Below, one piece after another: positions 52,954 through 61,672 of a stretch of 64,000 nt of DNA (its first letter is position 1; every line of letters begins with the position of its first letter). Where the stretch lies: NCBI GenBank assembly GCA_023241745.1, contig JALQCY010000001.1, positions 248,001-312,000 of the forward strand, read 5' to 3'. The translations under genes and the position numbers were made by a program. The notes beneath the pieces are model-generated. The model was not told the DNA's origin and ran no database searches. It saw nothing but the letters and a program-made list of their open reading frames with translations. Source of the DNA: Isoptericola peretonis. GTDB lineage: Bacteria; Actinomycetota; Actinomycetes; Actinomycetales; Cellulomonadaceae.

Positions 52954-52965
52954 TACATCGTTGCA
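52954..52965. promoter_or_regulatory. LacI-type operator O2
   Basis: TACATCGTTGCA matches O1 at 11 of 12 bases, and GTACATCGTTG-AGAGC is shared around it. It lies 20 bp upstream of the -35 box of the importer operon. Confidence 0.7.
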
Positions 52966-52984
52966 GAGCCGTGATCGGCGCCAC

Positions 52985-53013
52985 TTGACCGCGACGTCGG
53001 GCCCGTGCAAGAT
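52985..53013 (+). promoter_or_regulatory. Promoter of the sugar importer operon
   Basis: TTGACC (52985-52990) and CAAGAT (53008-53013) are 17 nt apart. Transcription would start near 53020, leaving O3 a few bases downstream as a roadblock. Confidence 0.6.
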
Positions 53014-53032
53014 TTGGCGCCGTCGATAGTTC

Positions 53033-53044
53033 TTCATCGATGTA
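53033..53044. promoter_or_regulatory. LacI-type operator O3 (importer side)
   Basis: TTCATCGATGTA shares the CATCG-TG-A core with O1 and O2 and is centred on the palindrome ATCGAT. Its position just after the predicted transcription start suits repression. Confidence 0.7.
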
Positions 53045-53102
53045 AACCGCCCGGGTGCGACGCCGCCCCGGCCGCGGACCGGATCACCGAGAGGACCCCG
53101 TG

Positions 53103-54455
53103 ATGAGGAAGTCACGCCTGATCGCCGGCATCGTCACCGCCCTGGTGGCCGCCGGCTCCGTCACCGCCTGCAGCTCGGGCGGCGGGAGCGGCGCCGACGC
53201 CGACACGATCACGTTCATGTTCCGCGGCGGCGACGCCGAGAAGGCCGCCTACCAGGACGCGATCGACCGCTTCACCGAGGAGACCGGCGTCAAGGTCAAG
53301 GTGATCGTCACCGACGCCGACCAGTACGCCACGAAGCTCCAGGCCGCCGTGGCGGGCAACAAGGTGCCCGACGTCTTCTACGTCGAGCAGGGCAGCCTCC
53401 AGTCCTACGTCTCCTCCGGCGTGCTCATGGACATCACCGACCAGGTGGCCGAGCAGGGCGTGGACCTGGAGAACGTCTGGCCGTACGGCGTGGACTCCTA
53501 CCGGTTCGACGGCACGCTGCAGGGCACGCCCGACGGGCAGCTCTACGCGCTCCCCAAGGACGTCGGCCCGATGGCACTGGGCTACAACAAGACCATGCTC
53601 GAGGAGGCCGGCGTCGAGCTGCCCGACCCGGACGAGCCGCTGACGCGCGAGGCGTGGCTCGAGATCCTCAAGAAGGTCACCACGGACACCGACGGCGACG
53701 GCGAGGTGGACCAGTGGGGCACCGGCCTCAACGTGAACTGGACGCTGCAGTCGTTCGTGTGGAGCAACGGCGGCGACTGGACCAACGAGGACCGGACGCA
53801 GGTCACGGTGGACACCCCGGAGTTCGCCGACGCGCTGCAGTTCTTCGCGGACCTCACCACCGAGAAGGTCACGCCGAACCCCGAGCAGGCCGCCACGCTG
53901 GACACCTACCAGCGGTTCATGGCCGGTGAGATCGCCTTCTTCCCCGTGGGCCCGTGGGACGTCGCCACGTACAACGACCTCGAGTTCGACTACGACCTGA
54001 TGCCCTGGCCGACCGGGGCGACCGGCGAGCCCGCCACGTACATCGGCTCGCTCGGCATCGGCGTCTCGAACACCACCGCCATGCCGGACGACGCCGTCAA
54101 GCTCGCGACGTACCTGTCGACGGACGAGACCGCGCAGCAGACCCTCGTGGACGCCAACATCCAGATCCCGAACCGGATCGACACGGCCGAGGAGTGGGCC
54201 ACCGCCTCGGACGCCGAGCCGGCCAACCGGCAGGAGTTCCTCGACATCGTGCAGGACTACGGCCGCGCGATGCCCGCCGCCTACACCTACAGCCCGCAGT
54301 GGTACGACGAGCTGTTCGTCGGCATCCAGCCGGTGATCGACGGCAAGCAGAAGGCCGCCGACTACCTCGCCGAGGTGCAGCCCCGCATGCAGGAGCTGCT
54401 CGACCAGACCAACGAGCAGGCCGAGCAGGCCGCGGCCGCCGGCGCGGCCGGCTGA
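53103..54455 (+). CDS. Sugar ABC transporter substrate-binding lipoprotein
   Basis: A 450-residue cluster-B (family 1) binding protein. The signal peptide MRKSRLIAGIVTALVAAG ends in the lipobox SVTAC with C23 lipidated, then a SSGGGSGAD linker. The mature protein has the two-lobe pattern: TITFMFRGGDAEKAAYQDAI, VPDVFYVEQGSLQSYVSSG, LYALPKDVGPMALGYNKTML, VDQWGTGLNVNWTLQSFVWSNGG, GEIAFFPVGPWDVATYNDLE and LGIGVSNTTAMPDDAVKLA. A trailing QTNEQAEQAAAAGAAG helix is extra. It heads the importer operon and is under the O2/O3 operators. Arabino- or galacto-oligosaccharide is inferred from the two hydrolase genes. Confidence 0.93.
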   Translation: MRKSRLIAGIVTALVAAGSVTACSSGGGSGADADTITFMFRGGDAEKAAYQDAIDRFTEETGVKVKVIVTDADQYATKLQAAVAGNKVPDVFYVEQGSLQSYVSSGVLMDITDQVAEQGVDLENVWPYGVDSYRFDGTLQGTPDGQLYALPKDVGPMALGYNKTMLEEAGVELPDPDEPLTREAWLEILKKVTTDTDGDGEVDQWGTGLNVNWTLQSFVWSNGGDWTNEDRTQVTVDTPEFADALQFFADLTTEKVTPNPEQAATLDTYQRFMAGEIAFFPVGPWDVATYNDLEFDYDLMPWPTGATGEPATYIGSLGIGVSNTTAMPDDAVKLATYLSTDETAQQTLVDANIQIPNRIDTAEEWATASDAEPANRQEFLDIVQDYGRAMPAAYTYSPQWYDELFVGIQPVIDGKQKAADYLAEVQPRMQELLDQTNEQAEQAAAAGAAG

Positions 54456-54487
54456 CCCAGCCGCTCCCCGGCCCCCGGGCCGGACCC

Positions 54488-54534
54488 GAGCCGGCCGCCG
54501 CCGTCGCCGTCCCCCGACGGCGGCGGCCGGGCTC
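54488..54534 (+). terminator. Intercistronic hairpin after the binding-protein gene
   Basis: GCCGCCGCCGTCG pairs with CGACGGCGGCGGC around CCGTCCC, inside outer GAGCC/GGCTC arms. Such stems after binding-protein genes usually protect the upstream mRNA so that more binding protein than permease is made; partial termination is also possible. Confidence 0.7.
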
Positions 54535-54569
54535 GACCCTCCCGTACCCACCGGACGAAGGAGTCAGCG

Positions 54570-55553
54570 ATGACGTCCACGACCTCTCCGGCGACGACCG
54601 GTCGCCGGTCTCCCGCGCCGCACGGCGCCCCGCCCACGGCGGCCCCGGCGTCGTCGAAGCCGGGGGGCGGGTCGTCCCGCCTCCACCGCAACGAGAAGAA
54701 GTGGGCGCTGCTGTTCGTCGCCGCGCCCGTGCTCGGCTACCTGCTGTTCGTCCTGTACCCCACGGTCTTCGCGGCGTACGCGTCCCTGACCCGGTGGAAC
54801 GGCCTGGGGCCGATGCAGTTCGTCGGGCTCGACAACTACGTCGCGCTCGCCGGCGACGAACGGTTCCGCCAGGCGCTGTTCAACACGTTCTTCTACATGA
54901 TCGGCATCCCGGTCGGCCTGGCGATCTCGCTGGCGCTCGCCATCGCGATGAACCGCAAGATCATCGGGCTCACGGCGTTCCGCACGATCTACTACATCCC
55001 CGTGATCTCGTCGATCGCCGCGGTCGCCATCCTGTGGCAGTGGGCCTACAACGGCGACTTCGGACTGGTGAACCAGTTCCTCGCGTTCTTCGGGATCGAC
55101 GGCCCCAACTGGCTGGCCGACCCCACCTGGGCCAAGCCCGCGATCATCCTCATGGCCGTCTGGAAGGGCCTCGGGTACTCGATGCTGCTGTACCTGGCCG
55201 CCATCCAGTCGGTGCCCCGGTCCCTCTACGAGGCGACCGCGCTCGACGGGGCCGGCGCGTGGCGCCAGTTCCGGGCGATCACGCTGCCGATGGTGCGGCC
55301 GGTGACGTTCTTCCTCGTGGTCACGCAGGTCATCGCCGGAGCCATGATCTTCACCGAGATCAACATCATGACGCCCACCGGCGGCCCCGAGTACTCGACG
55401 GCGTCGGCCGTGTTCTACATCTGGAAGCAGGCCTTCCAGTACCGGCAGATGGGCTACGCCACGGCGGCGGCGATCGTGCTCGGGATCCTCGTCCTCATCA
55501 TCACGCTGATCCAGTTCCGGCTGAACAAGCGCAACAGCTTCGCCATCGACTGA
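54570..55553 (+). CDS. Sugar ABC transporter permease (MalF type)
   Basis: A 327-residue permease with six membrane helices after a 45-residue disordered Ser/Thr/Pro N terminus. The EAA loop that contacts the ATPase reads EATALDGAGAWRQFRAITLP at about 219-238. FVLYPTVFAAYASLTRWNGLG and VGLDNYVALAGDERF are the usual first periplasmic segment. The ATG at 54570 follows GAAGGAG. It pairs with the next gene to form the membrane channel for the binding protein encoded upstream. Confidence 0.93.
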   Translation: MTSTTSPATTGRRSPAPHGAPPTAAPASSKPGGGSSRLHRNEKKWALLFVAAPVLGYLLFVLYPTVFAAYASLTRWNGLGPMQFVGLDNYVALAGDERFRQALFNTFFYMIGIPVGLAISLALAIAMNRKIIGLTAFRTIYYIPVISSIAAVAILWQWAYNGDFGLVNQFLAFFGIDGPNWLADPTWAKPAIILMAVWKGLGYSMLLYLAAIQSVPRSLYEATALDGAGAWRQFRAITLPMVRPVTFFLVVTQVIAGAMIFTEINIMTPTGGPEYSTASAVFYIWKQAFQYRQMGYATAAAIVLGILVLIITLIQFRLNKRNSFAID

Positions 55554-55567
55554 GGCCTGGAGACATC

Positions 55568-56455
55568 ATGACCACCACCACGGCCCCCACCACGGGCACC
55601 GCGCCCCACCGCCTCGGCCGGAAGGCGCGCTCGCGCCTCACCGACACCGTCGTCTGGGTCGTCCTCGCCGCCGGGGCGATCTTCATGATCGCCCCGCTCC
55701 TGTGGATGTTCTCCACCTCGCTGAAGTCCAAGCTCGAGGTCTTCGCCCTGCCGCCCGTGTGGATCCCCGAGGTGCCCCAGTGGGACACCTACGTGCGGAT
55801 GTGGACGGACTCCTTCGTCCTCGACGGCATCCGCAACAGCCTCGTCGTGTCGCTGTCGGTGACCGTCGTCGGCACGTTCACGTGCGCGCTCGCCGCGTTC
55901 GCCCTCGCGAAGATGCGGATGCCGTTCAAGAACGCGATCTTCATCGGCCTGCTGTCCGGGATCATGATCCCGTTCCCGACGCTGATGATCCCGCAGTTCG
56001 TCATGTTCTCGAGGCTGGGCTGGGTCGACACCCTGCTGCCCCTGATCGTCCCGGCGATCTTCGGCAACATCGTGATGATCTTCTTCCTGCGCCAGTACCT
56101 GTCGAGCGTGCCGGACTCGCTCGTGGAGGCGGCCAAGATCGACGGCGCCTCCTACTGGCAGATCTTCTGGCGCATGATCATGCCGATCATCCGGCCGGCC
56201 GTCGCCGCCCAGTTCATCCTCTGGTTCATGGCGGTCTGGAACGACTACCTGGCGCCGATCCTGTACCTGAACACCCCCGAGCGGCAGACCCTCCAGGTGG
56301 TCATCGCCAACATGAACGTGCAGTACGCCACCCAGCGCGACTACCCGCTCATCATGGCGGCGTCCGTCGTGGCGCTGCTGCCGATCCTCGTGGTCTTCCT
56401 GATCTTCCAGCGGCAGATCATCGAGTCCGTCGCGCTCACCGGCACGAAGGGCTGA
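55568..56455 (+). CDS. Sugar ABC transporter permease (MalG type)
   Basis: A 295-residue six-helix permease. Helix 1 is WVVLAAGAIFMIAPLLWMFST, followed by SLKSKLEVFALPPVWIPEVPQW. The EAA loop is EAAKIDGASYWQIFWRMIMP at about 187-206, and FMAVWNDYLAPILYL is the conserved MalG-type segment near the end. It starts 15 bp after MalF and stops 2 bp before the cytoplasmic GH43 gene. No ATPase gene follows. Confidence 0.93.
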   Translation: MTTTTAPTTGTAPHRLGRKARSRLTDTVVWVVLAAGAIFMIAPLLWMFSTSLKSKLEVFALPPVWIPEVPQWDTYVRMWTDSFVLDGIRNSLVVSLSVTVVGTFTCALAAFALAKMRMPFKNAIFIGLLSGIMIPFPTLMIPQFVMFSRLGWVDTLLPLIVPAIFGNIVMIFFLRQYLSSVPDSLVEAAKIDGASYWQIFWRMIMPIIRPAVAAQFILWFMAVWNDYLAPILYLNTPERQTLQVVIANMNVQYATQRDYPLIMAASVVALLPILVVFLIFQRQIIESVALTGTKG

Positions 56456-56457
56456 CG

Positions 56458-57870
56458 ATGACCGCGACCACCACCCCGGCGACGCACGAGCCGCCGGACA
56501 CCTCCGCCTGGGGCGGGCGGCACGTGCACGACCCCACCGCGGTGCGCGACGACGACGGCGTCTACTGGCTGTTCTCGACCGACGCCCGCTCCGACGGCCC
56601 CGTCCGCGGCGGCGTGCAGGTGCGGCGCTCCACCGACCTCGTCACCTGGGAGCTGCACGGCTGGGCGCTGCCGGGCGTGCCCGGCCCGGCGGCCGAGTGG
56701 TCCGGCGCGGAGGGCCTGTGGGCCCCGGACGTCGTGCGCGTCGAGACGCCGGCCGGCGCCGCCACCGGTCCCGGAACCGAGTGGCGGATGTACTACTCGG
56801 CGTCGACGTTCGGCTCCCGGCGCTCGGCGATCGGGCTCGCCGTGGCGCCGCACCCCGGCGGTCCTTGGGCGGACCGCGGCCTCGTCGTGGCGAGCGAGCA
56901 CGTGGACCCGCCGGAGGGCCTGGCGCACCCGAACGCGATCGACGCCGCGGTGGTGACCGAGCCCGACGGGTCGCAGTGGCTCGTGTACGGGTCGTTCTTC
57001 GGCGGCGTCCACGCGCTCCCCCTCGACGCGGCGACCGGCCTCGTCGCGGACGGCCTCGCGCCGGAGCACGGCCGGCTGCACGACGCGCCGGGCCGGCTCC
57101 TGGCCCGGCGGTCGCGCGCCGCGGACGGCGCCGTCGAGGGCGCGTTCGTGCTGCCGCGCCCCGGCGGCGGCTGGGCGCTGCTGGTCTCCTACGACTCGCT
57201 CGCGAGCAGCTACCACCTGCGCGCGGCGGTGGGGGACGCCGTCCCCGGCCCCTACCGCGACCGCACCGGTCGCCTCATGACCGACGTCGACGCCGACCCG
57301 TGGGCGGTCGGGGTGCCGGTGCTCGCCGGGCACCGGCACGCGGGCGGCCCCGGCGTCCTCGCGCCGGGCCACGCCTCGGTGCTCACCGAGCGCGTGCCCG
57401 CCACCTCCCCGGACACGGCCCCGGCAGCCGGCTCGCACGTGCGCCAGCTGCTGGTGCACCACGTGCGCGACGCGGACGCGCCCACCGAGCACCGGCTCCA
57501 GGTGCGGCGCCTCGTGTGGACGCACGACGGCTGGCCCCTGGTCTCCCCGCAGCCGTGGGCGGGCACCGACCGCGAGGTGGACGACCCGGCGCGGTGGCCG
57601 AGCGACCCCGCCGCCCTCGACGGCGCGTGGGAGCAGCTCACGCCCGGGGCCGACCCGACGCGGGTGCAGGACGCCGTCGCGGGCCCGCTCGCGCCGCGCA
57701 CGGAGGTGCGCGCCCTCGGCGGCGGGCGGTTCACGTGGACCGCGGCCGACGGCGCGGCCGTGGCCGCCGTCGTGCACCCGGGCTGGGACGCCGTGCGCGA
57801 GCGCGCCACCCTCTGCCTGGAGGCGCTCGACGACGCCGGCCGCGTCACGCTCGCGACGAGGCTCCCGTGA
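56458..57870 (+). CDS. Cytoplasmic GH43 family glycosidase with C-terminal extension
   Basis: A 470-residue GH43 enzyme without signal peptide. The catalytic residues are D25 (HVHDPTAV), the middle Asp in PNAIDAAVV (about 162) and E226 in AVEGAFVLPRP. WAPDVVRVETPAG and YYSASTFGSRRSAIGLAV echo the secreted GH43 upstream, suggesting related substrates. The C-terminal ~110 residues (from about 355, after RLVWTHDGWPLVSPQPWAG) form an additional beta domain. Being in the importer operon and cytoplasmic, it probably degrades the imported arabino-oligosaccharides. It overlaps the next gene by GTGA. Confidence 0.87.
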   Translation: MTATTTPATHEPPDTSAWGGRHVHDPTAVRDDDGVYWLFSTDARSDGPVRGGVQVRRSTDLVTWELHGWALPGVPGPAAEWSGAEGLWAPDVVRVETPAGAATGPGTEWRMYYSASTFGSRRSAIGLAVAPHPGGPWADRGLVVASEHVDPPEGLAHPNAIDAAVVTEPDGSQWLVYGSFFGGVHALPLDAATGLVADGLAPEHGRLHDAPGRLLARRSRAADGAVEGAFVLPRPGGGWALLVSYDSLASSYHLRAAVGDAVPGPYRDRTGRLMTDVDADPWAVGVPVLAGHRHAGGPGVLAPGHASVLTERVPATSPDTAPAAGSHVRQLLVHHVRDADAPTEHRLQVRRLVWTHDGWPLVSPQPWAGTDREVDDPARWPSDPAALDGAWEQLTPGADPTRVQDAVAGPLAPRTEVRALGGGRFTWTAADGAAVAAVVHPGWDAVRERATLCLEALDDAGRVTLATRLP

Positions 57871-58586
57871 CCACGCCGGTCCGCCCCGGCGTCGCGGCCG
57901 GCCCCGCGATCGGCCCCACGCCCGACCCCACGGCCGTCCGCGCCGCCGTCGCCGAGGCGGAGGTGCCGGGGTGGGCCGGGGGCGTGATGCTCGCGCTGCG
58001 GTGGGCGACGCTGCTCGTGGAGGTCACCGTCATGGTGGCACTGGGCACGCTGGCCGGCGGCGTGCTGCTCGGCCTGGGGCCCGCGCTGCGGGCGGGCGGC
58101 GTCGTGGCGGGGCGGATGACCGCCGAGCCCACGCCGTGGCGCACGTTCTGGCGGACCTGGCGCGAGGGCTTCGGCCGGGCGGCCGCGCTGTTCGCCCCCG
58201 TGTGGGTGGTCGCCGCGCTGCTGTGGTGCGACGGCGTCGCGCTGGGCCTCCTCGGCGGCCCGGCGCGCGCGGTGCTGCAGGGCGGGCTGCTGGTCGTCGG
58301 GGCGTGGGGCCTCGTCGTCCTCGCCTGCTGGCCGGTGGTCGTGACGCGCTACGCGCGCGGCGCACGCGAGACGTGGCGCCTGCTGCTGCTCCTGCCCCTG
58401 CTCGGGCCGGCGACGTCCGTGGCGGTGCTGGTCGTGGCGGTGACGGTGGCCGTCGCCGCGTGGCTGCTGCCCGTGGCCGCGGTCCTCGCCGGCCCGGGTT
58501 TCTGGCTGTGGGCGACCGGCCGGCTGACTGCCGACCGGCTCGACCGCATCGACGCACAGGTCTCGGGGGCCGGCCCGACCCGCTGA
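57867..58586 (+). CDS. DUF624-like (YesL-type) membrane protein
   Basis: A 239-residue protein with about five membrane helices (from about 37: GGVMLALRWATLLVEVTVMVAL; GTLAGGVLLGLGPALRAGG; RAAALFAPVWVVAALLWC; LQGGLLVVGAWGLVVLACWPVVV; and VAVLVVAVTVAVAAWLLPVAA). DUF624/YesL proteins accompany rhamnogalacturonan and hemicellulose ABC importers and have no established role. The GTG start overlaps the GH43 stop (GTGA). Family assignment rests on context and topology, so it is moderate. Confidence 0.65.
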   Translation: MTTPVRPGVAAGPAIGPTPDPTAVRAAVAEAEVPGWAGGVMLALRWATLLVEVTVMVALGTLAGGVLLGLGPALRAGGVVAGRMTAEPTPWRTFWRTWREGFGRAAALFAPVWVVAALLWCDGVALGLLGGPARAVLQGGLLVVGAWGLVVLACWPVVVTRYARGARETWRLLLLLPLLGPATSVAVLVVAVTVAVAAWLLPVAAVLAGPGFWLWATGRLTADRLDRIDAQVSGAGPTR

Positions 58587-58596
58587 TGGCACATTA

Positions 58597-58635
58597 ACAA
58601 GATCTCTTGTACAACAACGCTTGTCGGTCTACGGT
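58597..58635 (+). promoter_or_regulatory. Promoter and paired operators of the ArsR-MFS operon
   Basis: ACAAGA-TC-TCTTGT (58597-58610) is a perfect palindrome, and ACAA-N6-TTGT (58611-58624) follows directly. A TTGTAC -35 (58607-58612), 17-nt spacer and TACGGT -10 (58630-58635) overlap both. The ATG is 7 nt after the -10, so the mRNA is predicted to be leaderless and repressed by the ArsR protein it encodes. Confidence 0.7.
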
Positions 58636-58641
58636 GTCCGC

Positions 58642-59238
58642 ATGACCACTCCCCCGTCCGACGAGTCCCGCGCGACGCCGGCCCGCACCGTCACCGAGGC
58701 GAAGGCGCTCGCCGCGCTGGCGCACCCGTACCGCGCGCGCCTCATGGACGCCCTCAAGGTCGACGGGCCCTCCACCGCCACCGAGCTCGCCCGCCGCACC
58801 GGCCAGGCCGTGGGCAGCGCCAGCCACCACCTCAAGGTGCTGCACGACGCCGGCCTCGTCGCCGAGGCCCCCGAGCTCGCCCGCGACCGCCGCGAGCGCT
58901 GGTGGCGGCTCGTCACACGGCAGCTGCGCTGGTCACGCCACGAGTTCGCGGACGACACCGCGGCGGTCGCGGCGGCCCAGGCGGCCGAGGCGCTGCACCT
59001 GCAGCGCCAGTTCGACCGCGTCCGGGCATGGCAGGCGAACGCCGAGTCCGCGCCCGAGTGGGACCGCACCGCCTTCGCCACCGAGACGTGGCTCCACCTC
59101 ACGCCGGCCGAGCTCGCCGAGCTCGGCGAGGAGATCACCGCCGTGCTCGTCCGGTGGGGGCAGCGCCCGACGCCCGACGACGGTGCGGAGCGCGAGCCCG
59201 TGCTCGTCTTCGGCCGCGGCTTCCCCGCGCAGCCATGA
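58642..59238 (+). CDS. ArsR-type winged-helix repressor
   Basis: A 198-residue regulator. The winged helix (about 16-80) reads TVTEAKALAALAHPYRARLMDAL, GPSTATELARRTGQAVGSASHHLKVLHDAGLV and DRRERWWRLV. The C-terminal half is helical and charged (FADDTAAVAAAQAAEALHLQRQFDRVRAWQ) and ends DDGAEREPVLVFGRGFP. It lacks the Cys-rich metal sites of ArsR/CadC, so a small organic effector is more likely. Its stop overlaps the MFS start (ATGA), and the promoter holds two candidate binding sites, which points to autoregulation of this drug/metabolite exporter operon. Confidence 0.88.
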   Translation: MTTPPSDESRATPARTVTEAKALAALAHPYRARLMDALKVDGPSTATELARRTGQAVGSASHHLKVLHDAGLVAEAPELARDRRERWWRLVTRQLRWSRHEFADDTAAVAAAQAAEALHLQRQFDRVRAWQANAESAPEWDRTAFATETWLHLTPAELAELGEEITAVLVRWGQRPTPDDGAEREPVLVFGRGFPAQP

Positions 59239-60521
59239 CGGCCACGAGCGGCCCCACGACGGGCCCCGCGACCGGACCCGCCGCGCGGCTCGCAGGCAAC
59301 CGAGGGTTCCGCCGGCTCTGGTTCGGCGAGGGCATCAGCGTGCTGGGCAACGCGACCACCTCGGTGCTGCTCCCGCTCGTCGCGGTGCTCGAGCTCGACG
59401 CGGGCCCCGCCATGGTGGGCGTGCTCACCGCGGCGGCCTGGCTGCCCTGGCTCGTCGTCGGCCTGCCGGCGGGCGCGTGGGTCGACCGGCTCCCCGCCCG
59501 CGGCGTCATGATCGTGGCCGACCTGGTCGCGGCCACCGCCATCGGCAGCGTGCCCGTGGCCGCGTCGCTCGACGCCCTGACGCTCCCGCACCTGGTCGGC
59601 GTCGCCCTCGCCGCCGGGGTCACGACAGTCTTCTTCCGGACCGCGTACGCGGTACTGCTGCCCCAGGTCGTGCCGGCGTCGCAGCTCGAGGCGGCCAACG
59701 CACGGCTGCTCGGCACGGAGTCCGGGATGCAGGTGGCGGGGCCGGGCGTCGGCGGCGCGATGGCCCAGGTGCTGGGCGCGGCCCTCGGCCTGGTGCTCGA
59801 CGCCGTGAGCTTCCTCGTCTCGGCGGTGTGCCTCTGGGGGGTGCGGCCCGCGAGCGCGCCGGAGCGCCCGCCCGCCGCCCCGCTGCGGGTCCGCATCCGC
59901 GAGGGCGTCGCGTTCGTCGCGTCGGACCGGTACCTGAGGTGGTTCGTCGTCGTGGGCGGCGTCTCGAACTTCGGCCTCACCGGCTACGGCGCCCTGCTCG
60001 TGCTCTTCCTCGTGGACACGGTGGGCCTCGGCCCGTCCGCCCTCGGCGTGGTGATGACCGTGGGGGCGTGCGGCGGCCTGCTGGGCGCCACCGTCGCGAC
60101 GCGGCTCAGCCGGCGCCTCGGCAGCGCCCGTGCCACCGTGCTGCTCCTGGCGGCGAGCGGCCCTCCCGCGCTCCTCGTGGGGCTCGGGGACGACGGCGCC
60201 CGGGTCGCGTGGACCGTCGCCGGGCTCTTCCTCGTCGGGCTCACCGTGGTGGCCGGCAACGTGCTGCGCGGGGCCTGGAGGCAGCGGTACGTGCCGCAGC
60301 CGCTCATGGGCCGGGTCGTCACGACGAGCCAGTTCGTCAACTTCGGCACCATGCCGCTGGCCGGCCTGGCCGCCGGCGCTCTGGGCGAGCTGGTGGGCGT
60401 GCGCGAGACCATGCTGCTCATGGCGGCGGTGCACTGCGTCGCGTGCCTCAGCGCCCTGCGCGGCCCCCTGCGCGGGCTGCGCGACATGCCCGAGCCGCGG
60501 GTGCTCAGGCCGACGCGCTGA
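59235..60521 (+). CDS. MFS exporter (MFS_3/EntS type)
   Basis: A 428-residue twelve-helix exporter. Features include FRRLWFGEGISVLGNATTSVLLPL at the first helix, LPAGAWVDRLPARGVMI (motif A), FFRTAYAVLLPQVVPASQLEAANA and RYVPQPLMGRVVTTSQFVNFGTMPLAG, all typical of the MFS_3 group of siderophore/drug exporters. It is translationally coupled to the ArsR-type repressor. Its last 17 bp overlap the end of the convergent LacI gene. The same subfamily is represented by the decayed copy beside the initiator tRNA. The substrate is unknown. Confidence 0.9.
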   Translation: MTATSGPTTGPATGPAARLAGNRGFRRLWFGEGISVLGNATTSVLLPLVAVLELDAGPAMVGVLTAAAWLPWLVVGLPAGAWVDRLPARGVMIVADLVAATAIGSVPVAASLDALTLPHLVGVALAAGVTTVFFRTAYAVLLPQVVPASQLEAANARLLGTESGMQVAGPGVGGAMAQVLGAALGLVLDAVSFLVSAVCLWGVRPASAPERPPAAPLRVRIREGVAFVASDRYLRWFVVVGGVSNFGLTGYGALLVLFLVDTVGLGPSALGVVMTVGACGGLLGATVATRLSRRLGSARATVLLLAASGPPALLVGLGDDGARVAWTVAGLFLVGLTVVAGNVLRGAWRQRYVPQPLMGRVVTTSQFVNFGTMPLAGLAAGALGELVGVRETMLLMAAVHCVACLSALRGPLRGLRDMPEPRVLRPTR

Positions 60522-61593
60522 GGGCGTCCACGACCTCCTCGTTGCCGCCGGGCTGGACGGCGACCACCTTCTCGTCACCCTCCTTCGCGTCCCCGGTGGA
60601 CTCCCTGCCGACCACGCGCGAGTCCGGCGTCACGCGGCGGAACGGCCGCTCGGCGCCCCCGGCGATCCGCTCGACGAGCAGGTCCACCGCGGTGCGCGCG
60701 ATCTGCTCGCGGCCCGGGTCGACCGAGCTGATGGTGGGCACCGAGTACCGCACGTCGTCGACGTCGTCGAACCCGACGAGCGCGACGTCGCCCGGCACGT
60801 CGACGCGGCGCGCGTGCAGCGCGTGCAGGGCGCCGAGCGCCATCGCGTCGTTGAGCGCGAAGACGGCGTCGATCTCGACGCCCGAGTCGAGCAGGCGGCC
60901 CATGGCCTCGGACCCCGTGGAGCGGTGCCACAGCCCGGCCTCGCCGACGAGGGCCGGGTCGTACGGCAGCCCCGCGGCCTCGAGGCCCTGCCGGTACCCC
61001 TCGGTGCGCAGCGCCGCCGAGCCGACCAGCTCGCCCTCGTGCGCGCCGACGACGGCGATCCGGCGGCGGCCCAAGGAGGCCAGGTGCAGCGTGGCGGCAC
61101 GGGCGGCGGCCACGTTGTTCATGGTCACGTGGTCGGCGGGGGCGTCGAAGACGCGCTCGCCCAGCACCACCAGGGGGAAGTCCACCGCGAACAGCGCGAC
61201 GTCGTCCTGCCCGAGGGCCAGGGGCGAGAAGATCACCCCGTCGGTGAGGTGGCGACGGCGACCGTCCAGCAGCTCGACCTCACGCTCGCGCACGGCCCCG
61301 GTCTGCTCGATGAGCACCGTGAGGCCCTGCTCCTCCGCCGAGCGGATCACGGAGTCCGCGAGCTCCGCGAAGTACGGCAGCCGCAGCTCGGGGACGGCGA
61401 GCGTGATCATGTCCGTGCGCTGCGTGCGCAGGTTCCGCGCGGTGGTGTTGAGGCGGTACCCCAGGCGCTCGATGGCCTCCTCGACCCGCTCGCGCGTCTC
61501 GGGCCGGATGTGCGGGTACCCGTTGACGACGTTCGACACCGTCTTGATCGAGACGCCCGCCCGCTGGGCCACGTCGTGCATGGTCACGCGCAT
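60505..61593 (-). CDS. LacI-family transcriptional repressor
   Basis: A 362-residue LacI/GalR regulator. The N-terminal helix-turn-helix is TMHDVAQRAGVSIKTVSNVV with the hinge helix TARNLRTQRTDM near 50-62. The periplasmic-binding-like core follows (ITLAVPELRLPYFAELADS, FALNDAMALGALHAL, VALVGFDDVDDVRYSVPTIS). The ATG at 61593 has GGGAGG 8 nt upstream; a GTG at 61602 would place that site inside the gene. It is transcribed in the same direction as, and just downstream of, the second ABC importer, and is the only LacI protein in the window, so it is a candidate for the three operators at 52.8-53.0 kb. That link is inference. Confidence 0.93.
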   Translation of the reverse strand: MRVTMHDVAQRAGVSIKTVSNVVNGYPHIRPETRERVEEAIERLGYRLNTTARNLRTQRTDMITLAVPELRLPYFAELADSVIRSAEEQGLTVLIEQTGAVREREVELLDGRRRHLTDGVIFSPLALGQDDVALFAVDFPLVVLGERVFDAPADHVTMNNVAAARAATLHLASLGRRRIAVVGAHEGELVGSAALRTEGYRQGLEAAGLPYDPALVGEAGLWHRSTGSEAMGRLLDSGVEIDAVFALNDAMALGALHALHARRVDVPGDVALVGFDDVDDVRYSVPTISSVDPGREQIARTAVDLLVERIAGGAERPFRRVTPDSRVVGRESTGDAKEGDEKVVAVQPGGNEEVVDALSASA

Positions 61594-61672
61594 GCGGCTC
61601 ACCTCCCGAATCGCCCCCCACAGAGTAGGGCACCGGCCGCACGTGACGGCCCCCGACGCCCGGCGACGACGG

